A stretch of 64,000 nucleotides of DNA, from positions 13,095 through 77,094 of the forward strand of contig PLXC01000018.1 of assembly GCA_003151275.1 (NCBI GenBank), given 5' to 3'. Source of the stretch: Candidatus Melainabacteria bacterium (GTDB taxonomy: Bacteria; Cyanobacteriota; Vampirovibrionia; Obscuribacterales; Obscuribacteraceae). Below, one piece after another: positions 35,576 to 45,569 of the stretch. How positions within the stretch are numbered: position 1 is the first letter of the stretch; the number at the start of each line of letters is the position of its first letter. A program made the translations under genes and the position numbers. The notes beneath the pieces were generated by a model that worked only from the letters and a program-made list of their open reading frames with translations, had not been told where the DNA came from and made no database searches.

Positions 35576-38500
35576 TCAGCTAAGTGAGTCCGCAGAAGAT
35601 TGCAAACGAAGTTCGCCGGCACCTTTGTGAAAAACTCGTTTTTGGAAGTGGTCCAAATAAATGTAGAACACTGGAGTGATGTAGAGCGTCACCAGCTGCG
35701 ATACCAGCAAGCCGCCGACGACAGTTAGTCCCAGTGGCTGTCGAGCTTCAGAGCCAGCACCCAAGGCGACCGCGATTGGTATACCGCCCATTAGCGCCGC
35801 CATTGTGGTCATCATGATTGGACGAAAACGAGTCAGGCAAGCCTCATAAATTGCTTCTTCTGCGGATTTATCACCCGACCTTTCAGCCTCAACAGCAAAG
35901 TCGATCATCATGATGGCGTTTTTCTTAACGATACCAATCAACATGATCAAGCCAAGGAAGCCGTAGATGTTTAAATCGACGTGACAGATCATCAGGATTA
36001 GTAGGGCTCCGAGTCCGGCGGAAGGCAATCCAGAAAGAATAGTGATTGGATGAATGAAACTCTCATAGAGGATCCCGAGCACTATATAAATGACCGCCAC
36101 GGCTAGAAGCAACAACACGCCAAGGTTTTGAAGAGAATCTTCAAACGACTGGGCTGTTCCCTGAAAACCGTTCGTTACAGAAGCAGGCACAAGTTGTTTG
36201 GCATATGCCTTGACCTGCTTTGTGACGTTGCCTAAAGATGCTTCAGGCTTGAGATTGAAAGAGATTGTCACTGACGGAAATTGACTGAGGTGATTAACCA
36301 ACAAAGGTCCAACACCGTTTTCAATCGTACATAGCGAATCTAATGGCACCAGCATGCCGTTCGTGCTGTGCAGGTACAAATCGTTCAGCTTAGTGGGATC
36401 TTTATAAAAGCGTGGTTGAACCTCAATAATGACCCAGTATTGATTAGTTGACGTATACATAGTTGAGATCTGACGAGCAGCGTAGGCACTGTTTAGGGCA
36501 TCCTCAACTTGCTGCACACTGACGCCGAAACGCGAACATTTGTCCCGGTTAACAGTCAGATGCACTTCTGGATTTTCGACTTGCAAATCCGACGTGACAT
36601 CAACGACGCCGTCAATCGTTTTAATTTTCTCTTGAAGCGCCGCAGCAGCTGTCTGCAACTCATCTATGTTCGGACTGGAGAGAGTGAACTGGTACAGACT
36701 CTTCGTCACTTGACCGCCAATAGTTATTGTTGGCGGATTTTGCACAAATGCGTTTATGCCTGGTACTGAGGCTAGTTTTGGCGACACCTCTTGAATTAAT
36801 TGATCAGCACTCAATGAACGCTTCGCTCGCGGCTTCAGAACGACTAGTAGACGGCCTTGATTGAGCGCCACATTCGGACTGCTATTGCCAACACCAAGGC
36901 TGGACATAACAGACTGGACATTTGGATCCTTCATCAGAATCTCTGAAAGTTCTGCGTGCAATCTTGCCATTTCCTGGAACGATGCGCCTTGTTGTGCTTC
37001 GGTCATGACCACAAGTTGGCCGGTATCTTCGTTAGGCATAAAACCCTTCGGGATGTTTATGAATAAAACCGCCGTCGCGATCAACATGGCGACGAATCCC
37101 AGCATAACCAGGGGCTTTGCAGCCAACGCTATTTGCAAGGTTGATTTGTACCCAGACAGCAATAATTCAAAAATGTTGTCCGACCAGACACTGATGCGAC
37201 TTTTCTCGGAGCCTTCTTTGTTCGGTCTGAGAAAGCGACTGCACAACATCGGCGTGAAGCTCAAAGAGATGAAGCCAGAAATCAAAATGGCAATACTGAT
37301 TGTCACGCCGAACTCATTGAAGAGACGGCCAACGATTCCGGGCAGCAAAAGTACTGGCAAAAATACTGCCACCAAAGACAGGGTCATCGACAAAATAGTG
37401 AATCCAATTTCAGCTGACCCATCATAGGCCGCCTGCACTGGAGTCTTGCCCATTTCCATATGCCTGACTATGTTTTCGAGCATGACGATAGCATCGTCCA
37501 CAACAAATCCCACCGACAAGGAAAGTGCCATCAGCGAAAGATTGTCCAAACTGAAATTGAGCAGACGCATGGCGGCGAACGTTCCGACAATCGAAATCGG
37601 CAAAGCCAGACTTGGTATCAACGTAGCGGATAGGTTGCCTAAGAATATGAAGATGACCAGTACAACCAGAGCGACTGTAAGGAGAAGCGTGAACTGGACA
37701 TCGTCGACTGAGTTGCGAATCGGGATGGATTGATCATAAAGAACATCCAATTTGACGTTAGCTGGCACGACACTGCGGAAATTCGGCATCAGCTTTGTGA
37801 TGCTATCCACAACTTGAATGGTGTTTGCACCTGGTTGCCTCAGTACGGCCAAAATAACGGCGGGCTTGGCGTCATACCAGCCACCAGCTTTGTCGTTCTG
37901 AACGCTATCAATTACATGTGCTACATCGCTCAAACGCACAGGAGAGCCATTGCGTTGGGCAATGACAATCGGTTTGTAGGCATCAGCGTTTAACAGTTGA
38001 CCGTTTGATTGAATCGTGAATGCTTGCGACTTCCCCCAGAGCGTTCCCGTTGGCTGGTTCTGATTGGCAGCAGAAACTGCAGCCATAACATCATCCATGC
38101 CCAACCCATATGACGCCAGTCGCTGCGGATTCAATTGGATGCGCACAGCAAATGGCTGAGCTCCATTTACCTGCACTTGAGCAACGCCAGTGACACGAGA
38201 AATTTGCTGAGCAATAATTGTCTCCGCATAGTAATCAACTTTGTGCATGGGCAACGTGTCAGAACTGACGGACAGGTAAATCACCGGTTGCATAGCCGGA
38301 TTGACCTTGGCGAATGTCGGTGGCGTGGTCATTTGCGGAGGCAGCTGTTTGGACGCTGCAGTTATGCATGCTTGCACGTCTAGGGATGCGCCGTCCATAT
38401 TGCGCGAAGGGTCAAATTGCAAAGTGATTTGAGATTGACTCAAAGTGCTGGTTGAGGTCATTTGCGTCAAACCGGCAATCGTGGCAAATTGTTTTTCAAG

Positions 38501-38698
38501 CGGAATGGAGACAGCAGAAGCCATAGTCTCCGCACTGGCACCTGGCAAATTGGATGTCACTTGTAAGGTTGGAAAGTCAACGTTAGGCAGATTGCTTAGC
38601 GGCAACGATTTATAGCCGATCGCACCAAACAGGAGAATGGCGAACATCACTAGCGTCGTCATCACCGGCCTGTCTATAAAAATCTTACTGATGCTCAT
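35576..38698 (-). CDS. RND efflux permease, second of the pair (MdtC-like)
   Basis: A 1040-residue inner-membrane proton/drug antiporter of the HAE1 branch. The opening MSISKIFIDRPVMTTLVMFA is typical and twelve membrane helices are expected. The proton-relay Asp pair is seen in SVGFVVDDAIVMLENI (TM4). The second-half repeat LSGLPSAGLGALLILMIC and LIGIVKKNAIMMIDFAVEAE is complete. Two large periplasmic loops carry the drug-binding porter domain. It follows a related permease with a one-base overlap, as in MdtBC, where two different permeases form a mixed trimer with one adaptor. The end of the operon lies here; no outer-membrane TolC gene is in the window. Confidence 0.93.
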   Translation of the reverse strand: MSISKIFIDRPVMTTLVMFAILLFGAIGYKSLPLSNLPNVDFPTLQVTSNLPGASAETMASAVSIPLEKQFATIAGLTQMTSTSTLSQSQITLQFDPSRNMDGASLDVQACITAASKQLPPQMTTPPTFAKVNPAMQPVIYLSVSSDTLPMHKVDYYAETIIAQQISRVTGVAQVQVNGAQPFAVRIQLNPQRLASYGLGMDDVMAAVSAANQNQPTGTLWGKSQAFTIQSNGQLLNADAYKPIVIAQRNGSPVRLSDVAHVIDSVQNDKAGGWYDAKPAVILAVLRQPGANTIQVVDSITKLMPNFRSVVPANVKLDVLYDQSIPIRNSVDDVQFTLLLTVALVVLVIFIFLGNLSATLIPSLALPISIVGTFAAMRLLNFSLDNLSLMALSLSVGFVVDDAIVMLENIVRHMEMGKTPVQAAYDGSAEIGFTILSMTLSLVAVFLPVLLLPGIVGRLFNEFGVTISIAILISGFISLSFTPMLCSRFLRPNKEGSEKSRISVWSDNIFELLLSGYKSTLQIALAAKPLVMLGFVAMLIATAVLFINIPKGFMPNEDTGQLVVMTEAQQGASFQEMARLHAELSEILMKDPNVQSVMSSLGVGNSSPNVALNQGRLLVVLKPRAKRSLSADQLIQEVSPKLASVPGINAFVQNPPTITIGGQVTKSLYQFTLSSPNIDELQTAAAALQEKIKTIDGVVDVTSDLQVENPEVHLTVNRDKCSRFGVSVQQVEDALNSAYAARQISTMYTSTNQYWVIIEVQPRFYKDPTKLNDLYLHSTNGMLVPLDSLCTIENGVGPLLVNHLSQFPSVTISFNLKPEASLGNVTKQVKAYAKQLVPASVTNGFQGTAQSFEDSLQNLGVLLLLAVAVIYIVLGILYESFIHPITILSGLPSAGLGALLILMICHVDLNIYGFLGLIMLIGIVKKNAIMMIDFAVEAERSGDKSAEEAIYEACLTRFRPIMMTTMAALMGGIPIAVALGAGSEARQPLGLTVVGGLLVSQLVTLYITPVFYIYLDHFQKRVFHKGAGELRLQSSADSLS

Positions 38699-41600
38699 TA
38701 GACTCCCTCATGCACCGCAATCGTTTTGACGCGACGTCCTTTTTTTGCCATTCGTTTCTGCAACTTATCCAGATAAATATAGAAGACTGGAGTGATGTAT
38801 AAGGTCACCAATTGCGATACCAGCAATCCACCCACGATCGTAAGTCCAAGCGGGCGCCTAGCTTCTGAACCTTGACCAAGGGCGACTGCAATCGGCAAAC
38901 TTCCCAGCAGTGCACACATCGTGGTCATCACAATCGGACGGAATCGTGTTATGCAAGCCTTGAAGATTGCATCTTCAGCTCGCACTGATTCCGAACGTTC
39001 ATAGTCGACAGCGAAATCGACCATCATAATGGCGTTCTTTTTCACAATACCGATCAACAAAACCAACCCCAAAAATCCGTAAATATCCAGACTCATATGA
39101 AAAGCGAGAAGAATCAATACCGCGCCCAGTCCGGCAGAAGGCAGACCCGAGAGAATGGTGAATGGGTGCACAAAGCTCTCGTACAAAATACCGAGAACGA
39201 TGTAGATCACAAGAATGGAGACGATCAGAAGCAAGCCCAAGTTGCTTACGGAACTTTCAAATATTTGCGCGTTGCCTTGAAATTTGAAGGTAACATCGCC
39301 TGGCATCGTCGCCTTGGCTAGGCTTTTCACCTTGTCCACGGCCTCACTCAGAGAGACTTCTGGTTTTAAATTGAATGATAGCGTGACAGCCGGAAACTGA
39401 CCGAGGTGATTTACTTGCATAGGGCCGACACCACGATCTATTGTGGCAACTGTACTGATCGGCACAAGTTCACCGGCGCTGGTGCGTACCTTCAACCAAC
39501 TTAGCATCGACGCATCCTGGTTAAACTCAGGCGACACTTCCAGAATCACCCAATATTGGTTGGTAGGAGTGTAAATTACCGAAACTTGTCTTTGAGAATA
39601 AGCACTGTTCAAGGCGTCTTGCACCTGATCCATTCCCAAACCCAACTTGGACATTTTATCTCGGTCGATCTTGATGTTGAGTTGCAAGTTTTTCACTTGC
39701 AAGTCAGTGTTAACGTCCTGCAACTCAGGAAGATCGCGTAATTTTTCCAACAGGTCATCTGCCGTCCGATACAGATCGTCCAGATTTGCCGACGAGAGCG
39801 TCAACTGATACATCGCTTTCGTCTGCATGCCGCCGATCTTGATCGCCGGAGTATTTTGCATAAAGAACTTGATGCCCGGAATGTGAGCCGTCTTTTTGCG
39901 AAGATCCTGAATAATTTGATCGACGCTCTTGTTGCGCTGGTTAAAAGGCTTCATGAACATCATGATTCGACCTTGGTTTGCTGAAGGTGTCGGACCGCTG
40001 GCACCGACGCTAGACATGAAAGCATCGACTTCCTTTTCTTTGGAAACGATCGCCGCGATTTCTTGCTGATGCCTGACCATCTCGGTAAAAGAGATGCCTT
40101 GTATAGCCTCAGTAGTGCCCATAATCTGTCCTTGATCTTCAGTCGGCAAGAAGCCTTTAGGCATTGTGCTGATCAGCTGTGCTGTGGCTATCACCATGAT
40201 AAAGAACATCGCCATAACAACTAACTTGTGATCGAGCGCCACGCGCAACGTTTTCTCGTATAGATAGAGAAGCATGCCAAACATGCGATCCGAAACCACG
40301 ATCAGAAGATTCTTTTTCTGTTCTTTTTGGGGACGCAGAAATCGGCTACAAAGCATTGGCGTCAAGGTGAGTGCCACAAAGCCAGAGATAAGAATGGCCA
40401 CACTCATGGTGACACCAAATTCGAAGAACAATCGACCAATAATTCCTCCCATTAAAAGCACAGGAATGAAAACTGCGATCAACGAGATTGTCATCGACAC
40501 AACTGTAAATCCGATCTCACGAGAACCATTCAGCGCCGCATCCATCGGCGTCTCGCCCATCTCCACATGCCTGACTATGTTTTCCATAACTACAATGGCG
40601 TCGTCAACAACAAAGCCAACGCACAAAGTTAGAGCCATCAAAGAAATGTTATTCAGGGTGAAACCGAACATTTTCATGGCAGCGAAAGTTCCGAGGATAG
40701 AAATTGGCAATGACAAACTGGCGATAATCGTCGTTGGCAGACTACCGAGAAAAAAGAAAATGACCAAAATAACAAGGGCAATAGTGAGCAGCAAAGTTCG
40801 TTGAACGTCATCTACTGACCGCCTTATTCCTTGCGAGCGATCGAAGAGAATATTAATATCGACGGCATGTGGAAGAATGGCGCGGAAATTGGGCAACAAC
40901 TCTTTGATGTGATCCACAATTTGGATTGTATTGGTGCTCGGTTGGCGTTGTACGGCGAGAACCACGGCGCGCGTATCTTTGTACCAAGTGGCGACTTTAT
41001 CGGTTTGCACGCTATCAACAACATCTCCCACGTCGCTCAGTCGAACTGGTGCGCCATTTCTGTAAGTAATAATCAAAGGTCTGAATGCTTTGGCATCGAA
41101 CATCTGACCGTTTACTACGATGTTGTACGCTTCTTTCGGGCCGGACAAAGTGCCGGTCGGCAAATTGACGTTGCTGCTGCGAATCGCGTTGGCCACTTCG
41201 TCTATGCCAATGCCGTAACTGGCAAGCCGACGTGGATCAACTTGAACATGGGGCGAAAAAATTTGCGAACCATAGACCTGCACTTGAGCGACGCCACTGG
41301 TCATTGAGATGCGCGGGGCAAGGACATTTTCGGCATACTCGTCTACCATATATAAGGGCAGAGATGGCGAACTCAGCGCTATGAATAAAATGGGCGCATC
41401 GGCTGGATTTACCTTTTTAAACGTTGGCGGCGTTGGCATGCTTGTCGGCAAGAGAGGGCGCGCAGCGATAATGGCGGCTTGCACATCTTCTGCAGCGCCG
41501 TCGATTTGCCGAGTCAAATTGAACTGCAATGAAATTTGAGTCGATCCCATCGAGTTCGTCGAACTCATATTATCCAAACCGGCTATGCTGCCGAATTGTT

Positions 41601-41805
41601 TTTCCAACGGAGTCGCTACGGCCGAAGCCATGGTCTCAGCGTTGGCACCAGGAAGGCTGGCCGAAACCGATACTGTCGGGAAATCGACAGCAGGCAAATC
41701 GTTTACGGCGAGAGAAAAATAAGCAAAGGTGCCGAAGATTAACAATGCCACCATCAACAGTGTGGTCATTACAGGACGAAGGATAAATATGCGTGAGAAA
41801 CTCAC
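38698..41805 (-). CDS. RND efflux permease, first of the pair (MdtB-like)
   Basis: A 1035-residue paralogue of the next permease, with MSFSRIFILRPVMTTLLMVA at the start. The TM4 relay segment is CVGFVVDDAIVVMENIVRHVE, and LIGIVKKNAIMMVDFAVDYE marks the second half. The start is GTG, two bases after the adaptor stop, with an AAAG-type weak site, so translation is probably coupled. The C-terminal tail is short and basic. The tandem arrangement of two permeases and one adaptor supports an MdtABC-like pump for drugs, bile-salt-like compounds or siderophores; the natural substrate is unknown. Confidence 0.93.
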   Translation of the reverse strand: MSFSRIFILRPVMTTLLMVALLIFGTFAYFSLAVNDLPAVDFPTVSVSASLPGANAETMASAVATPLEKQFGSIAGLDNMSSTNSMGSTQISLQFNLTRQIDGAAEDVQAAIIAARPLLPTSMPTPPTFKKVNPADAPILFIALSSPSLPLYMVDEYAENVLAPRISMTSGVAQVQVYGSQIFSPHVQVDPRRLASYGIGIDEVANAIRSSNVNLPTGTLSGPKEAYNIVVNGQMFDAKAFRPLIITYRNGAPVRLSDVGDVVDSVQTDKVATWYKDTRAVVLAVQRQPSTNTIQIVDHIKELLPNFRAILPHAVDINILFDRSQGIRRSVDDVQRTLLLTIALVILVIFFFLGSLPTTIIASLSLPISILGTFAAMKMFGFTLNNISLMALTLCVGFVVDDAIVVMENIVRHVEMGETPMDAALNGSREIGFTVVSMTISLIAVFIPVLLMGGIIGRLFFEFGVTMSVAILISGFVALTLTPMLCSRFLRPQKEQKKNLLIVVSDRMFGMLLYLYEKTLRVALDHKLVVMAMFFIMVIATAQLISTMPKGFLPTEDQGQIMGTTEAIQGISFTEMVRHQQEIAAIVSKEKEVDAFMSSVGASGPTPSANQGRIMMFMKPFNQRNKSVDQIIQDLRKKTAHIPGIKFFMQNTPAIKIGGMQTKAMYQLTLSSANLDDLYRTADDLLEKLRDLPELQDVNTDLQVKNLQLNIKIDRDKMSKLGLGMDQVQDALNSAYSQRQVSVIYTPTNQYWVILEVSPEFNQDASMLSWLKVRTSAGELVPISTVATIDRGVGPMQVNHLGQFPAVTLSFNLKPEVSLSEAVDKVKSLAKATMPGDVTFKFQGNAQIFESSVSNLGLLLIVSILVIYIVLGILYESFVHPFTILSGLPSAGLGAVLILLAFHMSLDIYGFLGLVLLIGIVKKNAIMMVDFAVDYERSESVRAEDAIFKACITRFRPIVMTTMCALLGSLPIAVALGQGSEARRPLGLTIVGGLLVSQLVTLYITPVFYIYLDKLQKRMAKKGRRVKTIAVHEGV

Positions 41806-41807
41806 CT

Positions 41808-43223
41808 TTATTTACCGGGAGCGCTGCTCTGCTCTTGTTTTGGAGCATGTTCCTGCTGGATATCGACGCGAGCGCCAGGCGTCAATTGCAACTGCCCATC
41901 AGTAACTACAACATCGCCAGCCTTTAGCCCTTTGCCGATCGCCGCGAGATCACCATACGAGCGCCTCAAATCTACAGTGACGAAATCAACTGTCTTGTCT
42001 GGTTTGACTACATATACTGAATTACCTTGCTGGCTGGTTTGCACCGCGCTTGATGGCACAACAACTGTTTGACCATCAGGCGGCATAGTGACAATCACGT
42101 CAACAAATTGACCTGGAAACAAGGTGGCGTCGGCATTAGGAAAGGTGGCGCGCAAAGTGACGGTACCGCTAGACGTGTTTACCGTGCTCTCAAGGAACGA
42201 TACGGTGCCAATGAATTTCTCTTTTCTCTTGCCTTCAATTAGAGCTTGGACTGTCAGAGTCTTATCCATCATGCTTTTTCTGACTTGATCGAGATTTTGC
42301 TCAGGCAAGGTGAAAGTGACATATATAGGTTGTATTTGATTGATGCTGACCAGAGGAGTAGGCGAATTGGCGCTGACGACATTGCCTTGGTAAACATTCA
42401 AGCTTCCCGTTCTACCAGTAATGGGAGAACGGATTTGGGTGAAGCCGACTTGAATTCTAGCGTTGTCAACCATCGCTTGGTCAGCTCTCAAGGTGCCTTG
42501 AGCTGTCATGATTGCGGCCCGATCGGCATTTAGCACTTCTTTCGCGTTCTCCACCGCTTTTTTGTCTGCCTCGATCGCGGCATCAGCCGTGGCGGCGTTA
42601 GTAGTCATCTGATCCGATTGTTCATGCGAAACGGCGCCCTCGGTGACGAGCTTGTCATAGCGCGACATTTGGGTTTTGGCCAGGCGAGCAAGAGAATAAT
42701 CTCTGTCTACGTTAGCTTGCAGCGTACCCACGTTAGCTTCATCCTTCGCCAGGTTAGCTCGGGCCGAGTTTATTTGGGCTTGGTCTCGAGCGACGGTGCC
42801 TAGAGCCTGTTCAAGTGAAGCGTCGAATGTGCGTGGATCTATTTGAAAGAGCAGCTCGCCCTTTTTTACCGATTGACCTTGAGTGAAGAATACCTTCTGT
42901 AGTTGCCCGCCCACTTGAGGAATAATGTTTACGACCGAGTACGGCAGCACGTTCCCTATCGTTCTAACTTCAATCGGAACGTCTTGGATGCGCGCTGTTG
43001 CGACATTTACAGGAGCCGAACGCTGTTTCTTCGCGTCCGCAGCTTTACTGTCAGTGGGTTTTTGGCCACCCCAGAAGTAATAGGCTGCTGCCGCCAAAAC
43101 AACTATGAGCACCGTCAGTAGTATCGGACGAACGGCTCCGGACCGCTTATCTTTCTCTACTATCACCGTTTCATCTGAAGTCGTTTGCATTGCCACCACA
43201 GAGTCCTCAACGTCCTTAATCAT
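41808..43223 (-). CDS. RND pump periplasmic adaptor (MdtA-like)
   Basis: A 471-residue membrane-fusion protein that links the permeases to an outer-membrane channel. It has a cytoplasmic N-terminus of about 32 residues and one membrane anchor (PILLTVLIVVLAAAAYYFW, 33-51), not a lipobox. The biotinyl-lipoyl-like halves are GNVLPYSVVNIIPQVGGQ and RSPITGRTGSLNVYQGNVV, and a long alpha-helical hairpin lies between them (about 140-260). Beta-barrel and membrane-proximal domains follow. The start overlaps the MarR stop by one base (TAATG). An Ala/Thr/Lys-rich coiled hairpin longer than in E. coli is notable. Confidence 0.93.
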   Translation of the reverse strand: MIKDVEDSVVAMQTTSDETVIVEKDKRSGAVRPILLTVLIVVLAAAAYYFWGGQKPTDSKAADAKKQRSAPVNVATARIQDVPIEVRTIGNVLPYSVVNIIPQVGGQLQKVFFTQGQSVKKGELLFQIDPRTFDASLEQALGTVARDQAQINSARANLAKDEANVGTLQANVDRDYSLARLAKTQMSRYDKLVTEGAVSHEQSDQMTTNAATADAAIEADKKAVENAKEVLNADRAAIMTAQGTLRADQAMVDNARIQVGFTQIRSPITGRTGSLNVYQGNVVSANSPTPLVSINQIQPIYVTFTLPEQNLDQVRKSMMDKTLTVQALIEGKRKEKFIGTVSFLESTVNTSSGTVTLRATFPNADATLFPGQFVDVIVTMPPDGQTVVVPSSAVQTSQQGNSVYVVKPDKTVDFVTVDLRRSYGDLAAIGKGLKAGDVVVTDGQLQLTPGARVDIQQEHAPKQEQSSAPGK

Positions 43224-43699
43224 TACAATGTCATCCCTTTAGCTGCTTCGGCTAAGATAGCCAACCCTTCATTGATCTTCGACAACTGTTCAGGCGACTC
43301 CATTCGTAACACTTGCGCCACTAAAAACTGAGCCTTGTGCCTAGCTGCTTCTAGAACACTGGTGCCATTTGGAGTCAATGTTAGAAGCGTGCGTCTTCTT
43401 TCGCTTGGATCTTCCTTGCGATCCAGCAACTGTTTTTTGACGAGGCGATCAACGAGCGCAGACGCTGTTGGATTAGTCACATCTAGTGCGGACGCTACAT
43501 CAGACACTCCGGCTCCGGGATGCCGTGAAACGTGCGCCAGAACTCGTAGTTGGGGCAAAGACAACGTGCCGCCTTTGCGCACACCCGCACGAATCAGCCT
43601 CATAATCACCGGTACAGTTTCAACTACTTGTCTGGCAGACGCCATAATTGAAATTTCGTCGGCGTTTGCCGACCTAGAAGTTAGCCTGGTGGTGTTCAC
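43223..43699 (-). CDS. MarR family transcriptional regulator of the efflux operon
   Basis: A 158-residue winged-helix repressor. The helix-turn-helix and wing are seen in LSLPQLRVLAHVSRHPGAGVSDVASALDVTNPTASALVDRLVKKQLLDRKEDPSERRRTLLTLTPNG (split over about 47-112), including the DPxDRR-like DPSERR wing. It starts at GTG with GAGGTG five bases upstream. It is the first gene of the operon MarR-adaptor-permease-permease with one-base overlaps, so it probably represses its own pump. A possible operator, TTAGCTAA next to TAAGCTTA, stands at 43727-43738. Confidence 0.93.
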   Translation of the reverse strand: MNTTRLTSRSANADEISIMASARQVVETVPVIMRLIRAGVRKGGTLSLPQLRVLAHVSRHPGAGVSDVASALDVTNPTASALVDRLVKKQLLDRKEDPSERRRTLLTLTPNGTSVLEAARHKAQFLVAQVLRMESPEQLSKINEGLAILAEAAKGMTL

Positions 43700-43867
43700 T
43701 GATTCACCTCAAAGGATCTCGATAGTTAGCTAAGCTTACTAATAGCTTCACATACAGTTAGCTCTCACTATCTTACGACGGAGCAGCCCAACGAGTGTTC
43801 CTTAAAGCCAGCAACCATCGAGAAGCAAGCCCTGCTTGAAAAAATACCGCCAGAGGGTTATCTGAAA

Positions 43868-44554
43868 TCAGGACTTAGAATCTTTTTCATCATTGATGTT
43901 CTGTTGAGTCACTTGAAGACCCTCTAACAACAGGTCCAACCATAGTAAAACTGACGGCTCTAGAGTTCCTGGTTTGGGAGTATTCAGCCAGCAGCGCTTA
44001 CCGTGGATGTAAAAGCCGAAAATCATCTCACTCAATTCCTCTGGATCGATATCGGAACGAAGCCGCCCTGCAAGTTGTGCAGCCTCGACAATCGCAGAAA
44101 AAGGACGCCTCAGCGCACCACGTACACGAGTGGTCGGCTTGTCGCGATTTTTTAGTGAGGCAGCACGGTTCACATAGATTTGAGAAACGAAGATGACGGC
44201 TAACTCTTCATTCTCTTCAGTCCATCGTGCATCTCTGATCATCAAATTTCTTAATACTTGTAATGGATCTTGTCCTGAAGATAATTCTGCAGCAACATTC
44301 TCTTCCAATTGGCTAGTGATCACTTTGCGAAGCTCTATTACCAGGTCTTCCTTGGACTTAAAGTGATAGTAAAAGGTGCCTTTGACCACATCGGCAGCTT
44401 CGCAAATTTCATCGATAGAAGTCGCGTCAAAACCGCGTAGAGAAAAGAGCTTGCCAGCAGAATCAATGATGGACTGGCGCGTCTGTGCTTTCTTTTTCTC
44501 TCGACGCCCAGGTGATTCAGTTATCAAAATTTCCGGTGAAACCGCGTCAGTCAT
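43868..44554 (-). CDS. TetR family transcriptional regulator
   Basis: A 228-residue regulator. The N-terminal DNA-binding domain is canonical: RQSIIDSAGKLFSLRGFDATSIDEICEAADVVKGTFYYHFKSKEDLV (split, about 26-72), with the recognition helix GTFYYHF. The C-terminal ligand domain is divergent and ends in a polar tail. It precedes the MarR gene by 168 bp on the same strand, so it may be part of the same control circuit or act alone on the pump. Its own promoter contains a perfect inverted repeat (see the entry at 44601). Confidence 0.92.
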   Translation of the reverse strand: MTDAVSPEILITESPGRREKKKAQTRQSIIDSAGKLFSLRGFDATSIDEICEAADVVKGTFYYHFKSKEDLVIELRKVITSQLEENVAAELSSGQDPLQVLRNLMIRDARWTEENEELAVIFVSQIYVNRAASLKNRDKPTTRVRGALRRPFSAIVEAAQLAGRLRSDIDPEELSEMIFGFYIHGKRCWLNTPKPGTLEPSVLLWLDLLLEGLQVTQQNINDEKDSKS

Positions 44555-44600
44555 TTCGTTATACCGTCAGCTGCAAAGTCTGATGAACTGGCTAAATCTC

Positions 44601-44631
44601 ATTATACCGGTCGGCAGCTGATGTGTCAGCT
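44601..44631 (-). promoter_or_regulatory. Promoter and palindromic operator of the TetR gene
   Basis: On the minus strand, CTGACA and TATAAT are separated by exactly 17 bases (plus coordinates 44624-44629 and 44601-44606). The perfect inverted repeat AGCTGA-N4-TCAGCT (44616-44631) covers the -35 box. A further TCAGCTG half-site stands close to the start at 44567-44573. The arrangement suggests autorepression. The stretch 44632-44840 holds nothing else I can name. Confidence 0.6.
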
Positions 44632-44840
44632 CTCCGCCCGGCCTTGGATCAGATGAAGGTCTATTAAAGGCCGACATACGAGCGTCGGTTGAACTCGCAG
44701 AAGAATTTTGCCGCGAATTCAATCCGCTAGACAAGCATACGGCGTCTCGAGTTAGAGTCTAGATATTTCTGCCAGCACCAAGGACGGTGCACGAGATAGT
44801 CAAAGCGCGGGACGCATGCGCTCCATCTGTGCGTTTTGGT

Positions 44841-44919
44841 CCTATCGATTGGCGAGATATCCGCGTTGCAGCCTTGGTCTTACCGATTGGCGACGATAAC
44901 CGCGTTGCAGCCTTTGTCT
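44841..44919. repeat. Tandem duplication of the 3' end of the GGDEF gene
   Basis: The last twelve codons and stop of the diguanylate cyclase gene (about 44881-44919) are repeated directly downstream (44841-44879) with an offset of about 38 bases. The two copies differ by about three substitutions and one indel. The second copy is outside the reading frame's stop and is non-functional. Confidence 0.75.
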
Positions 44920-45569
44920 TTCGCTGTGATCAATGCCTCACAAGCCGCTTCGAGCAGACCTTGTGGTTCATTGCTGTGCGCTGGATAACTAGCCACAGCA
45001 AGTGTAGCGGTAACTTTAATTGGTTTCTTTGTTTTGGGATCTTCAATTTCGAGCATCGAAACTCTGCGTCGCACCCGCTCAGCAACAACTGCGGCGCCAT
45101 CAGCATCCGTTTCATGGAGCACGGTGACGAGTTCTTCTCCACCCCAGCGAGCGGGCATGTCGATTTCGCGAACTGAGCTCTTCAAGATTTTTGCCACTTC
45201 GATTAAGACGAGATCTCCGACTTCATGGCCATAACGTAGATTGATATCGCGTAGATGATCGATATCGATCAGCATCAATGACAGCGAATAACCAAGTCGC
45301 AAAGCGCGCTTTAGGGAGTGGGTCAAATGCTCTTTAAAGATATGTCTGTTCGGTAAGTCTGTTAGAACATCAGTGCCCATCAACTCTTGCAAACGAGCTT
45401 CAGAGTTGGATAGCTGGTGGCGTAGACGATCTATTTCGCGGTCTTTTTCTCGGACTGCCCGTTCGAGCAAAACATTCTCACTGTGCAATTTCCGCAAATT
45501 GCCTTCAACCTGGCGATGGCGAGTCTGACCATGGAAGTTCTGCAGCATTTGTGTGAACTGAGCCTTCAT
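44880..45569 (-). CDS. Diguanylate cyclase (GGDEF domain)
   Basis: A 229-residue soluble protein that makes the second messenger c-di-GMP from two GTP. The N-terminal 60 residues are a coiled coil (LHSENVLLERAVREKDREIDRL), probably the dimerisation part. The GGDEF domain starts TDVLTDLPNRHIF and has the metal Asp in LIDIDHLRDINLRYGHEVGD. The signature is GGEEL (143-147), an active variant. No transmembrane or sensor domain is present, so control would be through oligomerisation or an interaction partner. No EAL gene is nearby. Confidence 0.93.
   Translation of the reverse strand: MKAQFTQMLQNFHGQTRHRQVEGNLRKLHSENVLLERAVREKDREIDRLRHQLSNSEARLQELMGTDVLTDLPNRHIFKEHLTHSLKRALRLGYSLSLMLIDIDHLRDINLRYGHEVGDLVLIEVAKILKSSVREIDMPARWGGEELVTVLHETDADGAAVVAERVRRRVSMLEIEDPKTKKPIKVTATLAVASYPAHSNEPQGLLEAACEALITAKDKGCNAVIVANR

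Noticed and set aside
36861..37427. A 188-codon frame antisense to the RND permease
   Set aside because: Fully contained in a conserved permease gene and of shadow-like composition.
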